Part shown: one piece after another, positions 49,605-58,647 of the stretch
Position numbering within the stretch: position 1 is the stretch's first letter
Layout of the letters: every line of letters begins with the position of its first letter
Origin: JBELHR01 sp049607205
Lineage (GTDB): Bacteria; Bacteroidota; Bacteroidia; Flavobacteriales; Flavobacteriaceae
Direction: 5' to 3'
DNA length: 64,000 nt
Assembly (NCBI GenBank): GCA_049607205.1
Contig: JBMYWH010000006.1
Span: 1-64,000, forward strand
Notes under the pieces: model-generated
What the model was told of the DNA's origin: nothing
Databases searched by the model: none
The model's input: only the letters and a program-made list of their open reading frames with translations
Made by a program: the position numbers and the translations under genes

Positions 49605-50876
49605 ATGAAAAAGTTAAATTGGAAGGTATGGAGTCTTATAGGAGGTCTCCTGCTTTTAACCACCTGGTTTCTAACCAAATCTACCACTGACGAAAATCTT
49701 TTAACCTATAAAGTAGTCGAAAAAGATTTTTTCTCAAAAGTATTTATCTCCGGAGAGTTAGAGGCTGTAAACTCTACTCGAATCAGCGGCCCTAAAAACC
49801 TCAGAAAATATGGACTTAATGACATTAAGATCTTAGACTTAGTGGATGAGGGAACAGTTATAAAAAAAGGGGGCTACGTCGGGAGATTAGATCCTTCCCA
49901 GCTTAATGATAAACTTCTAGATTATGAATTAAATCGAGAAGCCTCAGAGTCAAAATTTATTTCGACTCAATTAGACACTACACTCACCCTCAAACAGGAA
50001 CGCACCTCTATCAAGGACTTAGCCTTCAATATTGAAGAACTTGAATTAGAATTAAAACAATCCATCTACGAACCGCCAGCAACAATCAAAAAACTTGAGA
50101 ATAATTTAGAAAAACTCAACAGACAATATCTAGTCGCTAAGGAAAACTACATCATTAAGGTAGACCAGGCTAAAGCAAAGATGGTACAGGCGGGTACAGA
50201 ACTTGCTAAAATCAACAAGAAAATAAAGGCCTTAGAAGAATTGAGTAAATCTTTCACCATTTTCAGTGAAGAACCAGGAATGTTAACCTATGAGAAGAAC
50301 TGGAATGGAACCAAAAGAAAAGTTGGTTCAAGCATCTCTCCTTGGGACCCTGTTATTGCAACCTTGCCAGATCTAACGTCTATGCAAACCAAAACCTATG
50401 CAAATGAGGTTGATATAAGAAAAATTAAGAAAGGTCTACCTGTTGAAATTGGATTCGACGCCTTTCCAGACTTAACCTTACCTGGTGAAGTAATTGAGGT
50501 AGCTAATATTGGTGAAAAGAAAAGAGGATCAGATGTTATGGTCTTCAGCGTAATCATTAAACTAAATGAAGTTAATGATGAAATACGTCCCGGAATGACT
50601 ACAGCAAATCAAATTACTACATTTGAAAAGAAAGAGGTTCTAGCAATTCCTTTAGAGGCAATTTATTCCAATGATTCCATAAACTACGTTTATAGAAAAT
50701 CTGGTTTTGGAATTGAGAAACAACAAGTTGTACTAGGCGAATTTAACAATGTAGAGACCATTATAACAGAAGGACTTAAAAAAGGAGACTTAATCTATTT
50801 GAATACTCCAGAATCTTCAAAAGATGAAAAAATTCATCTACTTAAAAAGAAAGAGTCCGCTCCTCTTAAGTTCTAA
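49605..50876 (+). CDS. HlyD/MacA-type periplasmic adaptor
   Basis: A 423-residue membrane-fusion protein: N-terminal TM anchor (about 5-21), barrel-sandwich halves around a long alpha-hairpin (about 105-215, rich in Lys/Glu), then beta-barrel and membrane-proximal domains (about 220-405; VEIGFDAFPDLTLPGEVIEV, VLAIPLEAIYSNDSINYVYRK). It links an inner-membrane ABC permease to TolC. The permease gene starts 3 nt later and a TolC gene follows. Confidence 0.88.
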   Translation: MKKLNWKVWSLIGGLLLLTTWFLTKSTTDENLLTYKVVEKDFFSKVFISGELEAVNSTRISGPKNLRKYGLNDIKILDLVDEGTVIKKGGYVGRLDPSQLNDKLLDYELNREASESKFISTQLDTTLTLKQERTSIKDLAFNIEELELELKQSIYEPPATIKKLENNLEKLNRQYLVAKENYIIKVDQAKAKMVQAGTELAKINKKIKALEELSKSFTIFSEEPGMLTYEKNWNGTKRKVGSSISPWDPVIATLPDLTSMQTKTYANEVDIRKIKKGLPVEIGFDAFPDLTLPGEVIEVANIGEKKRGSDVMVFSVIIKLNEVNDEIRPGMTTANQITTFEKKEVLAIPLEAIYSNDSINYVYRKSGFGIEKQQVVLGEFNNVETIITEGLKKGDLIYLNTPESSKDEKIHLLKKKESAPLKF

Positions 50877-50879
50877 ACC

Positions 50880-52250
50880 ATGATCGAACAGTTAAATAAG
50901 GAAAAAATCAAAGCCAATCTTTCAGAAGCTTTGAGGGTTATCTCGTCCAATAAAATGAGGACGTTCTTAACCGCACTTGGAATTATTTTTGGTGTTGCTG
51001 CCGTGATTACTATGCTAGCCATCGGTAAAGGAGCTCAAAAAGAAATTCTAGATCAATTAGAACTTGTTGGTGCTAATAACATTGTAATCACCTCTGTTCC
51101 AGACACTGAAAAAGAGTCTGACAATGAAGAAGAGGAAGAACAGAATTTAGAAGGCCAAAACAAATTTTCTAAAGGTCTAGATTTAGATGACCTATTTGCG
51201 ATTCAATCCGGATTCCCAAGTGTTTCAGAACTTTGTCCTGAAATCATTATGGAAACCTATACAATTCAAAAAGGAAGGCAGAAAAAAATAAAGCTTGTAG
51301 GAACCAATAGTGAATACTTTAAGCTTTCGAACATCGACTTTGACCGGGGTTCTAACTTCAATCAAAAGCAACAGGAAAATGCCTTACCAGTTTGTGTTAT
51401 AGGTAAAGAAATTGAAAAAAAGATTTTTGCAGGAGAAGATGCCCTAGGAAAATATATTAAAGTAAAAGACGTTTGGCTACAGATTATAGGTATTATTGAG
51501 GAAAAACTTATTAGTTCTCAGGCTCAATCGAATCTAGGAATCAGAAATTTAAATGAAGACATCTATATACCATACCAAACATTTTTGACTCGTTTTAGGG
51601 ATAGAAAAGTCCCTATAGACAAGGCTATGGAAACTGGATCAGGGATGATTGTTTTTGGTGGATCAAATCAAGCAGCAAAAAAGAAACCAAGAGGGAATTA
51701 CCATCAAATTGATAAATTGACCATACAAGTTAAAAACGCTGATCAATTGCAATCAACGGCTAACTTAATCGGAAAATACTTAAATAGGTCCCATAATGGA
51801 CTGATCGATTATCAAATATCTATTCCGGTCGAACTTCTCAAGCAACAACAGAAAACCAAGCAAATTTTTAATATAGTACTAAGTATCATTGCTGGAATTT
51901 CACTATTAATTGGAGGAATTGGAATTATGAATATTATGTTAGCCTCTGTACTTGAAAGAACTAAGGAAATCGGAATTATTAGAGCAATCGGTGCTACGGA
52001 AGAAGATGTAATTTTCCAATTTTTATCTGAATCTATAATCATAAGTATAGGCGGAGGACTAATAGGAATTGCGCTGGGAATTACGAGCTCCTATCTCTTG
52101 ACCTTTTTCACTGACATCCAAACCATACTTTCATTGAGTTCTATACTCATTTCCTTTGGGGTTGCAACGGGTATTGGACTGATTTTTGGAATCGCCCCTG
52201 CTAAAGCTGCCGCTAATAAAAAACCTATTGAAGCTATCCGATATGAATAA
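50880..52250 (+). CDS. MacB/FtsX-type ABC transporter permease
   Basis: A 456-residue permease with the MacB four-helix layout: one TM near the N-terminus (about 27-49, MRTFLTALGIIFGVAAVITMLAIG), a large periplasmic domain with a very acidic stretch (ESDNEEEEEQNLEG), and three C-terminal TMs (about 325-450) bearing the FtsX motif MLASVLERTKEIGIIRAIGAT. It lacks an ATPase domain, and no ATP-binding protein gene lies in this operon, so the ATPase must come from elsewhere. The 3' end overlaps the TolC gene by 8 nt. Confidence 0.88.
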   Translation: MIEQLNKEKIKANLSEALRVISSNKMRTFLTALGIIFGVAAVITMLAIGKGAQKEILDQLELVGANNIVITSVPDTEKESDNEEEEEQNLEGQNKFSKGLDLDDLFAIQSGFPSVSELCPEIIMETYTIQKGRQKKIKLVGTNSEYFKLSNIDFDRGSNFNQKQQENALPVCVIGKEIEKKIFAGEDALGKYIKVKDVWLQIIGIIEEKLISSQAQSNLGIRNLNEDIYIPYQTFLTRFRDRKVPIDKAMETGSGMIVFGGSNQAAKKKPRGNYHQIDKLTIQVKNADQLQSTANLIGKYLNRSHNGLIDYQISIPVELLKQQQKTKQIFNIVLSIIAGISLLIGGIGIMNIMLASVLERTKEIGIIRAIGATEEDVIFQFLSESIIISIGGGLIGIALGITSSYLLTFFTDIQTILSLSSILISFGVATGIGLIFGIAPAKAAANKKPIEAIRYE

Positions 52251-53703
52251 GAAAATTCAACTAACCGCCTTACTTATCATGATGTTTTCCTCAATGAGTT
52301 GGGGGCAACTTTTAGATTTAAAATCAGCGATTCATAGAGCTCATGAACTCTCTCCTGAATATCAAATAAATTTGAACAGATTTCAATCTAGCTATTGGAG
52401 GTATCAAAACTACAAAGCGACACTACTTCCTCAAGTTGGTCTTAGTGCGACTATACCATCCTATACCAATTCTTCAACATTAATTACAAATGATCAAGGA
52501 GAAGATATTTTTGTTTACCAAAATCAATCCAATTCAGATTTAAGGTTATCAGTAAATCAAAACATTGGATTCACAGGAGGTAATTTATCTTTAAACTCAG
52601 AAATTGATCGTATTGATGTTTTTGGAGATGACCGATCTACTAATTATCAAGTAGTTCCATTTTCTATTAATTATTTCCAAGGATCTATTTTTTATAATCA
52701 ATTCAAATGGGACAAGAAAATTCAACCCTTGTACTTAGAGGAAGGAAGACGTGACTTCGTGGAAAAAATGGAAGATATTTCCATTACCACTACCGCCATG
52801 TATTTCAACCTGTTAAGAAACCAGATTTCATTGAAAATTGCAGAGAATAACTATCAGAATCAAGATACCTTACTCAAGATTTCTCAAGGTAGGTATGAAA
52901 TGGGAAAACTTGCAGAAAATGAACTTTTACAAATGGAACTCTCCCTGCTGAATTCAAAGAACAGTGTGACTAATCTTAAAATTTCAGTAAAGAGGTCTCA
53001 GCAAAATTTAGCAAGATTCTTGCAACTCGAGGAAGAAGATTTGAATCTGAACATTCCGGAAATGAGAAGTTTTTTCCATGTTGACCAGGAAAGAGCCTTA
53101 GAAGAGGCTTCTGAGAACAGAAAATCTGTAATTGAGTTTAGAAGAAGAAGATTAGAAGCAGAAAAAGAATTGGCTCGAGTAAACGGAACCAATAGACTAT
53201 CTCTAAATTTGAGAGCTAATTTCGGAGTTTCTCAACAAGGTGAAAACTTGGACAATATTCTTGGAGACCTAAACAAACAACAAAGCGTTTCCTTACAAGT
53301 ATCTATTCCAGTTTTTGATTGGGGAGTATCCAAATCTCAACGTAAAATGGCTAAAGCTAATTTAGATTTGGTCAACACCAATTTGGATCAAGAACAACAA
53401 CAATTTGAGCAAGAAATCACCGTACACACTATGAATTGGGCCAATCAACAAGACTTACTTGTCGTAGCTCAAAAAGCTCAAGAAGTTGCCTTAAAACGTT
53501 ATAAAATCACCAAGAACAGATATATTCAAGGCAAAATCACAATTACAGACCTAAACCTTGCGCAACAGGAGAAGGATCAAGCTATCATCAGCTATCTATC
53601 GGCCCTAGAAAAATACTACTCGGATTATTACACCCTGAGGAGATTAACTCTGTACGATTTCAAGGAAAACAAAAAAATTGAACCTATAGATATCGTTTTT
53701 TAA
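52243..53703 (+). CDS. TolC-family outer membrane efflux protein
   Basis: A 486-residue outer-membrane channel subunit. It has a signal peptide (MNKKIQLTALLIMMFSSMSWG), then two long alpha-helical repeats (about 160-280 and 360-470) typical of OEP/TolC (QISLKIAENNYQNQDTLLKIS, ALKRYKITKNRYIQGKITITDL). The start is ATG 52243, overlapping the permease stop by 8 nt; the longer frame from 52186 lacks a signal peptide at its front. Confidence 0.9.
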   Translation: MNKKIQLTALLIMMFSSMSWGQLLDLKSAIHRAHELSPEYQINLNRFQSSYWRYQNYKATLLPQVGLSATIPSYTNSSTLITNDQGEDIFVYQNQSNSDLRLSVNQNIGFTGGNLSLNSEIDRIDVFGDDRSTNYQVVPFSINYFQGSIFYNQFKWDKKIQPLYLEEGRRDFVEKMEDISITTTAMYFNLLRNQISLKIAENNYQNQDTLLKISQGRYEMGKLAENELLQMELSLLNSKNSVTNLKISVKRSQQNLARFLQLEEEDLNLNIPEMRSFFHVDQERALEEASENRKSVIEFRRRRLEAEKELARVNGTNRLSLNLRANFGVSQQGENLDNILGDLNKQQSVSLQVSIPVFDWGVSKSQRKMAKANLDLVNTNLDQEQQQFEQEITVHTMNWANQQDLLVVAQKAQEVALKRYKITKNRYIQGKITITDLNLAQQEKDQAIISYLSALEKYYSDYYTLRRLTLYDFKENKKIEPIDIVF

Positions 53704-53714
53704 GGAAATAAAAT

Positions 53715-53722
53715 TAATTTTG
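53715..53722 (+). promoter_or_regulatory. -7 box 6 nt before the DUF6095 gene
   Basis: TAATTTTG fits TAnnTTTG and is followed by AGGATC and the ATG at 53729. Its terminal TTG is an in-frame false start. It may give the small pair of genes a transcript separate from the efflux operon. Confidence 0.4.
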
Positions 53723-53728
53723 AGGATC

Positions 53729-53941
53729 ATGAAAACATCCTTAAAAACAGCTATTATCCAAGGAGTAATTAGTTTGCCCTTATTATTCCTTGGTCCTATT
53801 TTTCTTACTATTGGATACAAGGCTTGGAATCATTCCCAGAATCCTTTCATTTTAATTATTGGGATCGTTTTATGTTTTCTTGCTGTATTTCTTACGGTAA
53901 AGACGATCAAATCCTTAATGTCAAGTATTTTTGACAAATGA
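53729..53941 (+). CDS. DUF6095-family small membrane protein
   Basis: A 70-residue protein with two hydrophobic helices (about 9-29 and 38-58): GVISLPLLFLGPIFLTIGYKAWNH, then NPFILIIGIVLCFLAVFLTV. It resembles the flavobacterial DUF6095 family, of unknown function. ATG 53729 is used; a TTG start at 53720 lies within the -7 box. Its stop overlaps the ATP-grasp ATG as ATGA, so the two are translationally coupled. Confidence 0.7.
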   Translation: MKTSLKTAIIQGVISLPLLFLGPIFLTIGYKAWNHSQNPFILIIGIVLCFLAVFLTVKTIKSLMSSIFDK

Positions 53942-54984
53942 TTGAGCTAAACAAATTAAAACAATGGGAGTACTGGCCTTCATGGGTTTTTTATGCACCA
54001 CTTATCCCCTACCTCATCTTTAAAGTACTCAAATCAGGGGCCCCTTATACACGCAGTTTAGACATAAATTCTATGATGCCTTTTTCAGGACTTGGAGGCG
54101 AATCGAAATTTGACACATTGAGACAACTCCCTAGCCACTTAGTTCCTGAATCGGTTCGAATAGATTTATCGGCTACAACTACGGAGATTCAATTTGAAAT
54201 AGAGAATCTTGGATTCCCAATTATATTAAAGCCTGATGTAGGATTCAGAGGTTATGGTGTGTATAAAATTGATTCTAAAGAGGAATTGATTAACAAAATT
54301 AAGGAACTCAAAATCATCTCTAAAGAGTATCGTCCAGCGCAATTTTTCATCGCTCAAGAATTTATTCAAGAAAAAGAGGAATATGCCGTACTGGTCTACA
54401 TAAAAGATGGTAAGACCCAAATCAGCTCACTTACTCAGAAAGAATTCCTGCACCTTAAAGGAAATGGGAAGGACACCCTAGAAAAGCTTATAGATAAGCA
54501 TCCTAGAGCACAATTTTATAAACATAAAGTAAATATTGAAAAAATAGAGCTCTCAAGTATTTTAGCTAAGGACGAACTCTTTTGCTTTTCAGCCATAGGT
54601 AATCATTCCCGAGGAACAAAGTTTATAGATTTAAATCATGAAATATCTGATGATCTAAGAAATACATTTTCTTCTATAGTCACTAATATCCCTGGATTCA
54701 ATTATGGAAGATTTGATCTGAAAGCTCATTCCCTCCTGGCCATGACACAAGGGAAATTTAAACTTATGGAACTCAATGGGATCATGGGAGAGCCAGCTCA
54801 TATTTATGACCCTGATAAGTCCAGCTATATAAAAGCTATATATCAAATTAAAAAACACTGGGCTATCATTGACAGCATTGCTCAGCAAAATGTAAGACAG
54901 CCTCAAAACACGCTAAAATCACTTCAACAGGAAGTCAAAAGAATTAATATACACAAGAAATTTTTAGAGCAAAACCTAGCTTAA
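53938..54984 (+). CDS. ATP-grasp ligase-like protein of unknown substrate
   Basis: A 348-residue protein with an aromatic, hydrophobic N-terminus (WEYWPSWVFYAPLIPYLIF, about 10-28) and an ATP-grasp core: the nucleotide Lys in GFPIILKPDVGFRGYGVYKI (about 90-115), then FIAQEFIQEKEEYAVLVYI, and the metal-binding end FNYGRFDLKAHS and FKLMELNGIMGEPAHIYDP. It looks like D-Ala-D-Ala-ligase-related proteins, but the substrate is not evident. It is coupled to DUF6095, and its 3' end overlaps the convergent DinB gene by 4 nt. Confidence 0.75.
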   Translation: MIELNKLKQWEYWPSWVFYAPLIPYLIFKVLKSGAPYTRSLDINSMMPFSGLGGESKFDTLRQLPSHLVPESVRIDLSATTTEIQFEIENLGFPIILKPDVGFRGYGVYKIDSKEELINKIKELKIISKEYRPAQFFIAQEFIQEKEEYAVLVYIKDGKTQISSLTQKEFLHLKGNGKDTLEKLIDKHPRAQFYKHKVNIEKIELSSILAKDELFCFSAIGNHSRGTKFIDLNHEISDDLRNTFSSIVTNIPGFNYGRFDLKAHSLLAMTQGKFKLMELNGIMGEPAHIYDPDKSSYIKAIYQIKKHWAIIDSIAQQNVRQPQNTLKSLQQEVKRINIHKKFLEQNLA

Positions 54985-55490
54985 CTCTTGGGTGTAGTGG
55001 CATTTAATCCAAACCTCCCATGTACTTCAAAAGAGGCATCAAGGCTAAAAGCTAGTTGCTTAACAAATGAATAATGATGTACGTTATGGGCGTATATTTG
55101 AATTAAGACACTACTTAGAAGGGTTTGTGAGTGAACCATTCCTAACCCTAAATCATCACGTAATAGGTAACTCTGTTCCAAATCTTCTTGCCTCAAGTTG
55201 GATAAACGCAACTTAATAAGATTCAAAGCCTCAATTGCCATTTCCGGTCTAGTTTGAAGCTGAATATCCCTTGCCCTATAGCTTAAATCAATAATTTTAT
55301 CCTCTGAATCGAGTCCTTTAGTCACTGCTTGACAAATTTCAATGATATGCCTTATATGAGCTCCTATACTACTATAAAACGGAGGAATAGTTGCATTGTT
55401 ATACTGTTCGGCACTAAGATTAGTTACAAAATCAATTCCTTCTTGAAGATTATTAGTCAAGGAGTTTCTTAATAAAACAGAATTCATCAT
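54981..55490 (-). CDS. DinB-family (YfiT-like) protein
   Basis: A 169-residue four-helix-bundle protein of the DinB/DUF664 type. The usual metal-binding histidines are seen in SIGAHIRHIIEICQ (about 42-55) and NVHHYSFVKQ (about 134-144). Family members include thiol-dependent transferases, but the substrate here is unknown. Its ATG overlaps the LysE-type stop by 4 nt, so the two are coupled. Confidence 0.82.
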   Translation of the reverse strand: MMNSVLLRNSLTNNLQEGIDFVTNLSAEQYNNATIPPFYSSIGAHIRHIIEICQAVTKGLDSEDKIIDLSYRARDIQLQTRPEMAIEALNLIKLRLSNLRQEDLEQSYLLRDDLGLGMVHSQTLLSSVLIQIYAHNVHHYSFVKQLAFSLDASFEVHGRFGLNATTPKS

Positions 55491-56101
55491 AAATTATAAA
55501 GTGTTGAGCTAGCGATTAAAACAAATATAACTCCAAGAATCACATTGATGTTTCTTGCAATAAAGCCCACTTCCCTTTTAATAAAGTCAGCAAATCTAAT
55601 GTATAAAAAGAAAATGGCAGCAGATCCAATACCCGCCCCTAAACAAAAGAACAAGGTATCTAACAGATCAGAACTCAACCAGCCCTTTCCTACATAGACT
55701 AGAGCCATGGCTACATAAAAAGGAATCGAAAGCATATTCAACGCTGACATGCCTACTCCCCTTGCAAAATATTTTTTCTTAGGAGCTTTAAGCTCTGCTC
55801 CTGGTTTGGAATTTTTATAAGACAGATAAAAGAAATATATCGATAAGACATAGAATACCCCTATACCAATTTTCTTAAGTAATAGGATCACTTCTTGGTG
55901 ATTGCTAAGCCAATCGGCAAAAAACACTCCAGCCAAACTCTGAAAAAAGATAATCACTATAGCCCCAACAGAATATTGTACACTCTGTTTAAGACCTACA
56001 TTCATTTTAATTTTCAAAGCTGTCATATTGAGCATTCCTGGTGCTATCAAACCTGCAAGAGCAGTTAAGATACCGAGACCCAATTCAAAAACTAAATTCA
56101 T
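55487..56101 (-). CDS. LysE/RhtB-family amino-acid exporter-like protein
   Basis: A 204-residue inner-membrane protein with six predicted hydrophobic helices. The N-terminus LGILTALAGLIAPGMLNMTALK carries the LysE-family PGxx signature, and a conserved acidic site follows in GVFFADWLSNH. Substrate unknown. It forms a two-gene unit with DinB. Confidence 0.85.
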   Translation of the reverse strand: MNLVFELGLGILTALAGLIAPGMLNMTALKIKMNVGLKQSVQYSVGAIVIIFFQSLAGVFFADWLSNHQEVILLLKKIGIGVFYVLSIYFFYLSYKNSKPGAELKAPKKKYFARGVGMSALNMLSIPFYVAMALVYVGKGWLSSDLLDTLFFCLGAGIGSAAIFFLYIRFADFIKREVGFIARNINVILGVIFVLIASSTLYNL

Positions 56102-56132
56102 TATGCAATTTTTTTGGCTAAATTAGAATAAT

Positions 56133-57593
56133 CTACTTTTTAAAAAAACTATTCAACATGGAATTTACATCCTTAGAGAGTTCCAGCTTTATAAGTACGA
56201 ACCCATAGGCCATAGTACAGAGCACCGTCTTAACAATCACATTGATCACCGGATGCCAATTCAATTGAACAAAACTAAAAGCTGCGTATAGTAATGCAAT
56301 TAAAATAAGGACTATTACAGTTCGTTTTATGGAAACCCTTAAATCCATCTTGGTTCTTAAAACAAGCATTTTAATTATTCCAAAAAGAACTACTACTGAC
56401 ATAGTTGAGATAGCAGCTCCCACAGACCCAAAAGATTCGATCAGTACACGGTTCAGTACCACAACACTTATGGCCATTCCTAGAGAGATATAAAAGTAGG
56501 TCCTGTAATATTTAGAATTAGTAAGTACCGCATTGGTGTTTCCCATAAAGAGCTTGAACAACTCTGAAAATGAAATAATCCACACCACTGCTATCCCCAC
56601 TCTATACTGCTCATGCCCTATAATTTGATATAAATCAGACACATTGATATTAATAAGTAAGAATATCAGACCTCCAATAGCCAAGAGATTCAGTGAACTC
56701 TTTTTGAATAGATCTTCTAACATTTGGTGATCATCAGAGTTTAAGGCTTTTGCAGTCAGAGGGCTTATTATTTGTTGCAAAGCGCGTGAAGGAATGGCAA
56801 TAACCGAAGCCATATAAACCCCTACACTATAGAAAGCAACCTGTGAAATGCCTTCGAGTTGAGGAATCATAAACTTATCTATTTCCAACAATATGGTCCC
56901 GGCAGAACCTGCTGTAATTATATACAAGGAATAGCGAAGTACTTCCTTGAAGTTCTCTGGAAGTTTCCAATCTTTGAGCTCAGGTCTTTTCAAATAAAAA
57001 GCATAAACCATCATGACAAGCACTCTCAAGCCGTAAATCATTACTAAATACCATATATACTGCTCCACTGACATAAGCTCCCAGTAGACTAAAAACAAAC
57101 CTATGAATACTCCTAGACGGGCAAATACTTCTTTGATGAAATTTCCGAAAACAGTTTTGAACTGTACCTTCGACCAAGCGAAAAAAACTTCAAAATAGCC
57201 CATTAAAATCCCTAAGGGAATAAGGGTCCAAGTATAGGTTTCAATTATGGTATTTTCACGAGAAAGCCAATGGGAAATTTGCTCATAAAAACTAGAAAAA
57301 AGCAAAGTAACGGGAAGAATTACAAAAAGAGGTAAGACTAGCGACCAATTTAAAAAGCGGTTTTGGACCTGGCCCGAAGAATAAGAGCTAAAAAACTTCA
57401 CGATACTGTGATTCATCCCCAGGCTCATCAGCGGAAGTAAGATATTCCCGGTCGATAAAATAAAGGTGACGAGACCGAAATAATCCGGACTCATAAAATT
57501 GGTGTAGAGAAACAGCACATTGATCGCCCCGAGGCCAAAACCAAGCACCAAAATAACAGAATTCCAAAGAGATTGTTTAATTACAATTCCCAT
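56133..57593 (-). CDS. Polysaccharide/oligosaccharide flippase (MOP superfamily)
   Basis: An integral membrane protein of 486 residues with about 12-14 hydrophobic helices, of the Wzx/RfbX kind (N-terminal GIVIKQSLWNSVILVLGFGLGAIN; later VLRYSLYIITAGSAGTILLEIDKFMI). It would flip undecaprenyl-linked glycans across the inner membrane. Its start overlaps wecB by 13 nt, and it is the last gene of the surface-polysaccharide cluster here. Confidence 0.9.
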   Translation of the reverse strand: MGIVIKQSLWNSVILVLGFGLGAINVLFLYTNFMSPDYFGLVTFILSTGNILLPLMSLGMNHSIVKFFSSYSSGQVQNRFLNWSLVLPLFVILPVTLLFSSFYEQISHWLSRENTIIETYTWTLIPLGILMGYFEVFFAWSKVQFKTVFGNFIKEVFARLGVFIGLFLVYWELMSVEQYIWYLVMIYGLRVLVMMVYAFYLKRPELKDWKLPENFKEVLRYSLYIITAGSAGTILLEIDKFMIPQLEGISQVAFYSVGVYMASVIAIPSRALQQIISPLTAKALNSDDHQMLEDLFKKSSLNLLAIGGLIFLLININVSDLYQIIGHEQYRVGIAVVWIISFSELFKLFMGNTNAVLTNSKYYRTYFYISLGMAISVVVLNRVLIESFGSVGAAISTMSVVVLFGIIKMLVLRTKMDLRVSIKRTVIVLILIALLYAAFSFVQLNWHPVINVIVKTVLCTMAYGFVLIKLELSKDVNSMLNSFFKK

Positions 57594-58645
57594 AATAGCT
57601 TTTTAATGGCTTGAATAATTTTCTCAGAAACATCGCTTCCATACATATCTTCATTTTCTATAGCCGGCAAAGACTTTATTCTCTCGAAACCTGAGATTAT
57701 TTTGTCGGAATCGCTAGAGCACAATTGAGCATATCCTGCATCAACAAGCTCTACCCATTCGGTTTGATCTCTGAGAATCAAGGAATATTTTTTATGAAAA
57801 TACGCCTCTTTTTGAAGTCCTCCTGAATCCGTAATCACCAAATCACTGTGATGAATAAGGGATTGCATCTGTGGATACCCTACAGGGTCTATAAAATTGA
57901 TTTTGGATCCTAAATTCAAATCCTTGATTCTTTTGGCGGTTCGAGGGTGAATCGGACACACGACGGGAACCTTTTCATTGATACTATCTAAAGCTTGTAA
58001 AATCTCTCGGAGACGCTTAGGATCATCTGTGTTTTCTTGCCTGTGCACCGTGGCTAAGACATAAGGAGTTGGCAACAGTGCAGGAACGTCTTTAGAAAAC
58101 TCTAGCACGGCATCCTTCATGATATCCCCAGTGAGAACAACTTGGATTTCCTTTTGATCGAAGCCTTCATCTTTCAAGTTATCCATTGCTAAAGTTGTAG
58201 GACAACATAATAAAGAGGCAATTTGATCGGTTAAAATACGATTGACCTCTTCGGGCATCTTCATATTAAAAGACCGCAATCCAGCCTCAATATGAATGAC
58301 TTTGATTCCGAGCTTTTGAGCTCCTAAGGCCCCTGCAAGGGTCGAATTCGTATCGCCATAAACCAGTAAGGCATCATAGGAGTTATCTAAAAGGACCTGC
58401 TCTATTTCAGCGAGCATTTGCCCAGTCATCACTCCATGAGTTCCCCCATTGATTTGTAATTGATAAGTAGGTTTAGGAATTCCCATCTGCTCAAAAAACA
58501 CTTCACTCATATTAGCATCATAATGTTGCCCTGTATGCAAGATATCCTCCTGTATCTCAGGATGATTCTTTAAGTGTTTACTCAGCACTGCAGCTTTGAT
58601 AAATTGAGGCCTTGCCCCTACCACAGTAAGAATTCTTTTTTTCAT
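57581..58645 (-). CDS. wecB: UDP-N-acetylglucosamine 2-epimerase (non-hydrolysing)
   Basis: Interconverts UDP-GlcNAc and UDP-ManNAc in the cytoplasm. The 354 residues start VVGARPQFIKAAVLSK and contain VYGDTNSTLAGALGAQKLGIKV, HIEAGLRSFNMKMPEEVNR and the C-terminal LVITDSGGLQKEA, all family motifs. It lies 2 nt after the upstream glycosyltransferase gene. No UDP-ManNAc dehydrogenase (wecC) is in the window, so the fate of the ManNAc is open. Confidence 0.95.
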   Translation of the reverse strand: MKKRILTVVGARPQFIKAAVLSKHLKNHPEIQEDILHTGQHYDANMSEVFFEQMGIPKPTYQLQINGGTHGVMTGQMLAEIEQVLLDNSYDALLVYGDTNSTLAGALGAQKLGIKVIHIEAGLRSFNMKMPEEVNRILTDQIASLLCCPTTLAMDNLKDEGFDQKEIQVVLTGDIMKDAVLEFSKDVPALLPTPYVLATVHRQENTDDPKRLREILQALDSINEKVPVVCPIHPRTAKRIKDLNLGSKINFIDPVGYPQMQSLIHHSDLVITDSGGLQKEAYFHKKYSLILRDQTEWVELVDAGYAQLCSSDSDKIISGFERIKSLPAIENEDMYGSDVSEKIIQAIKKLLWEL

Positions 58646-58647
58646 AC

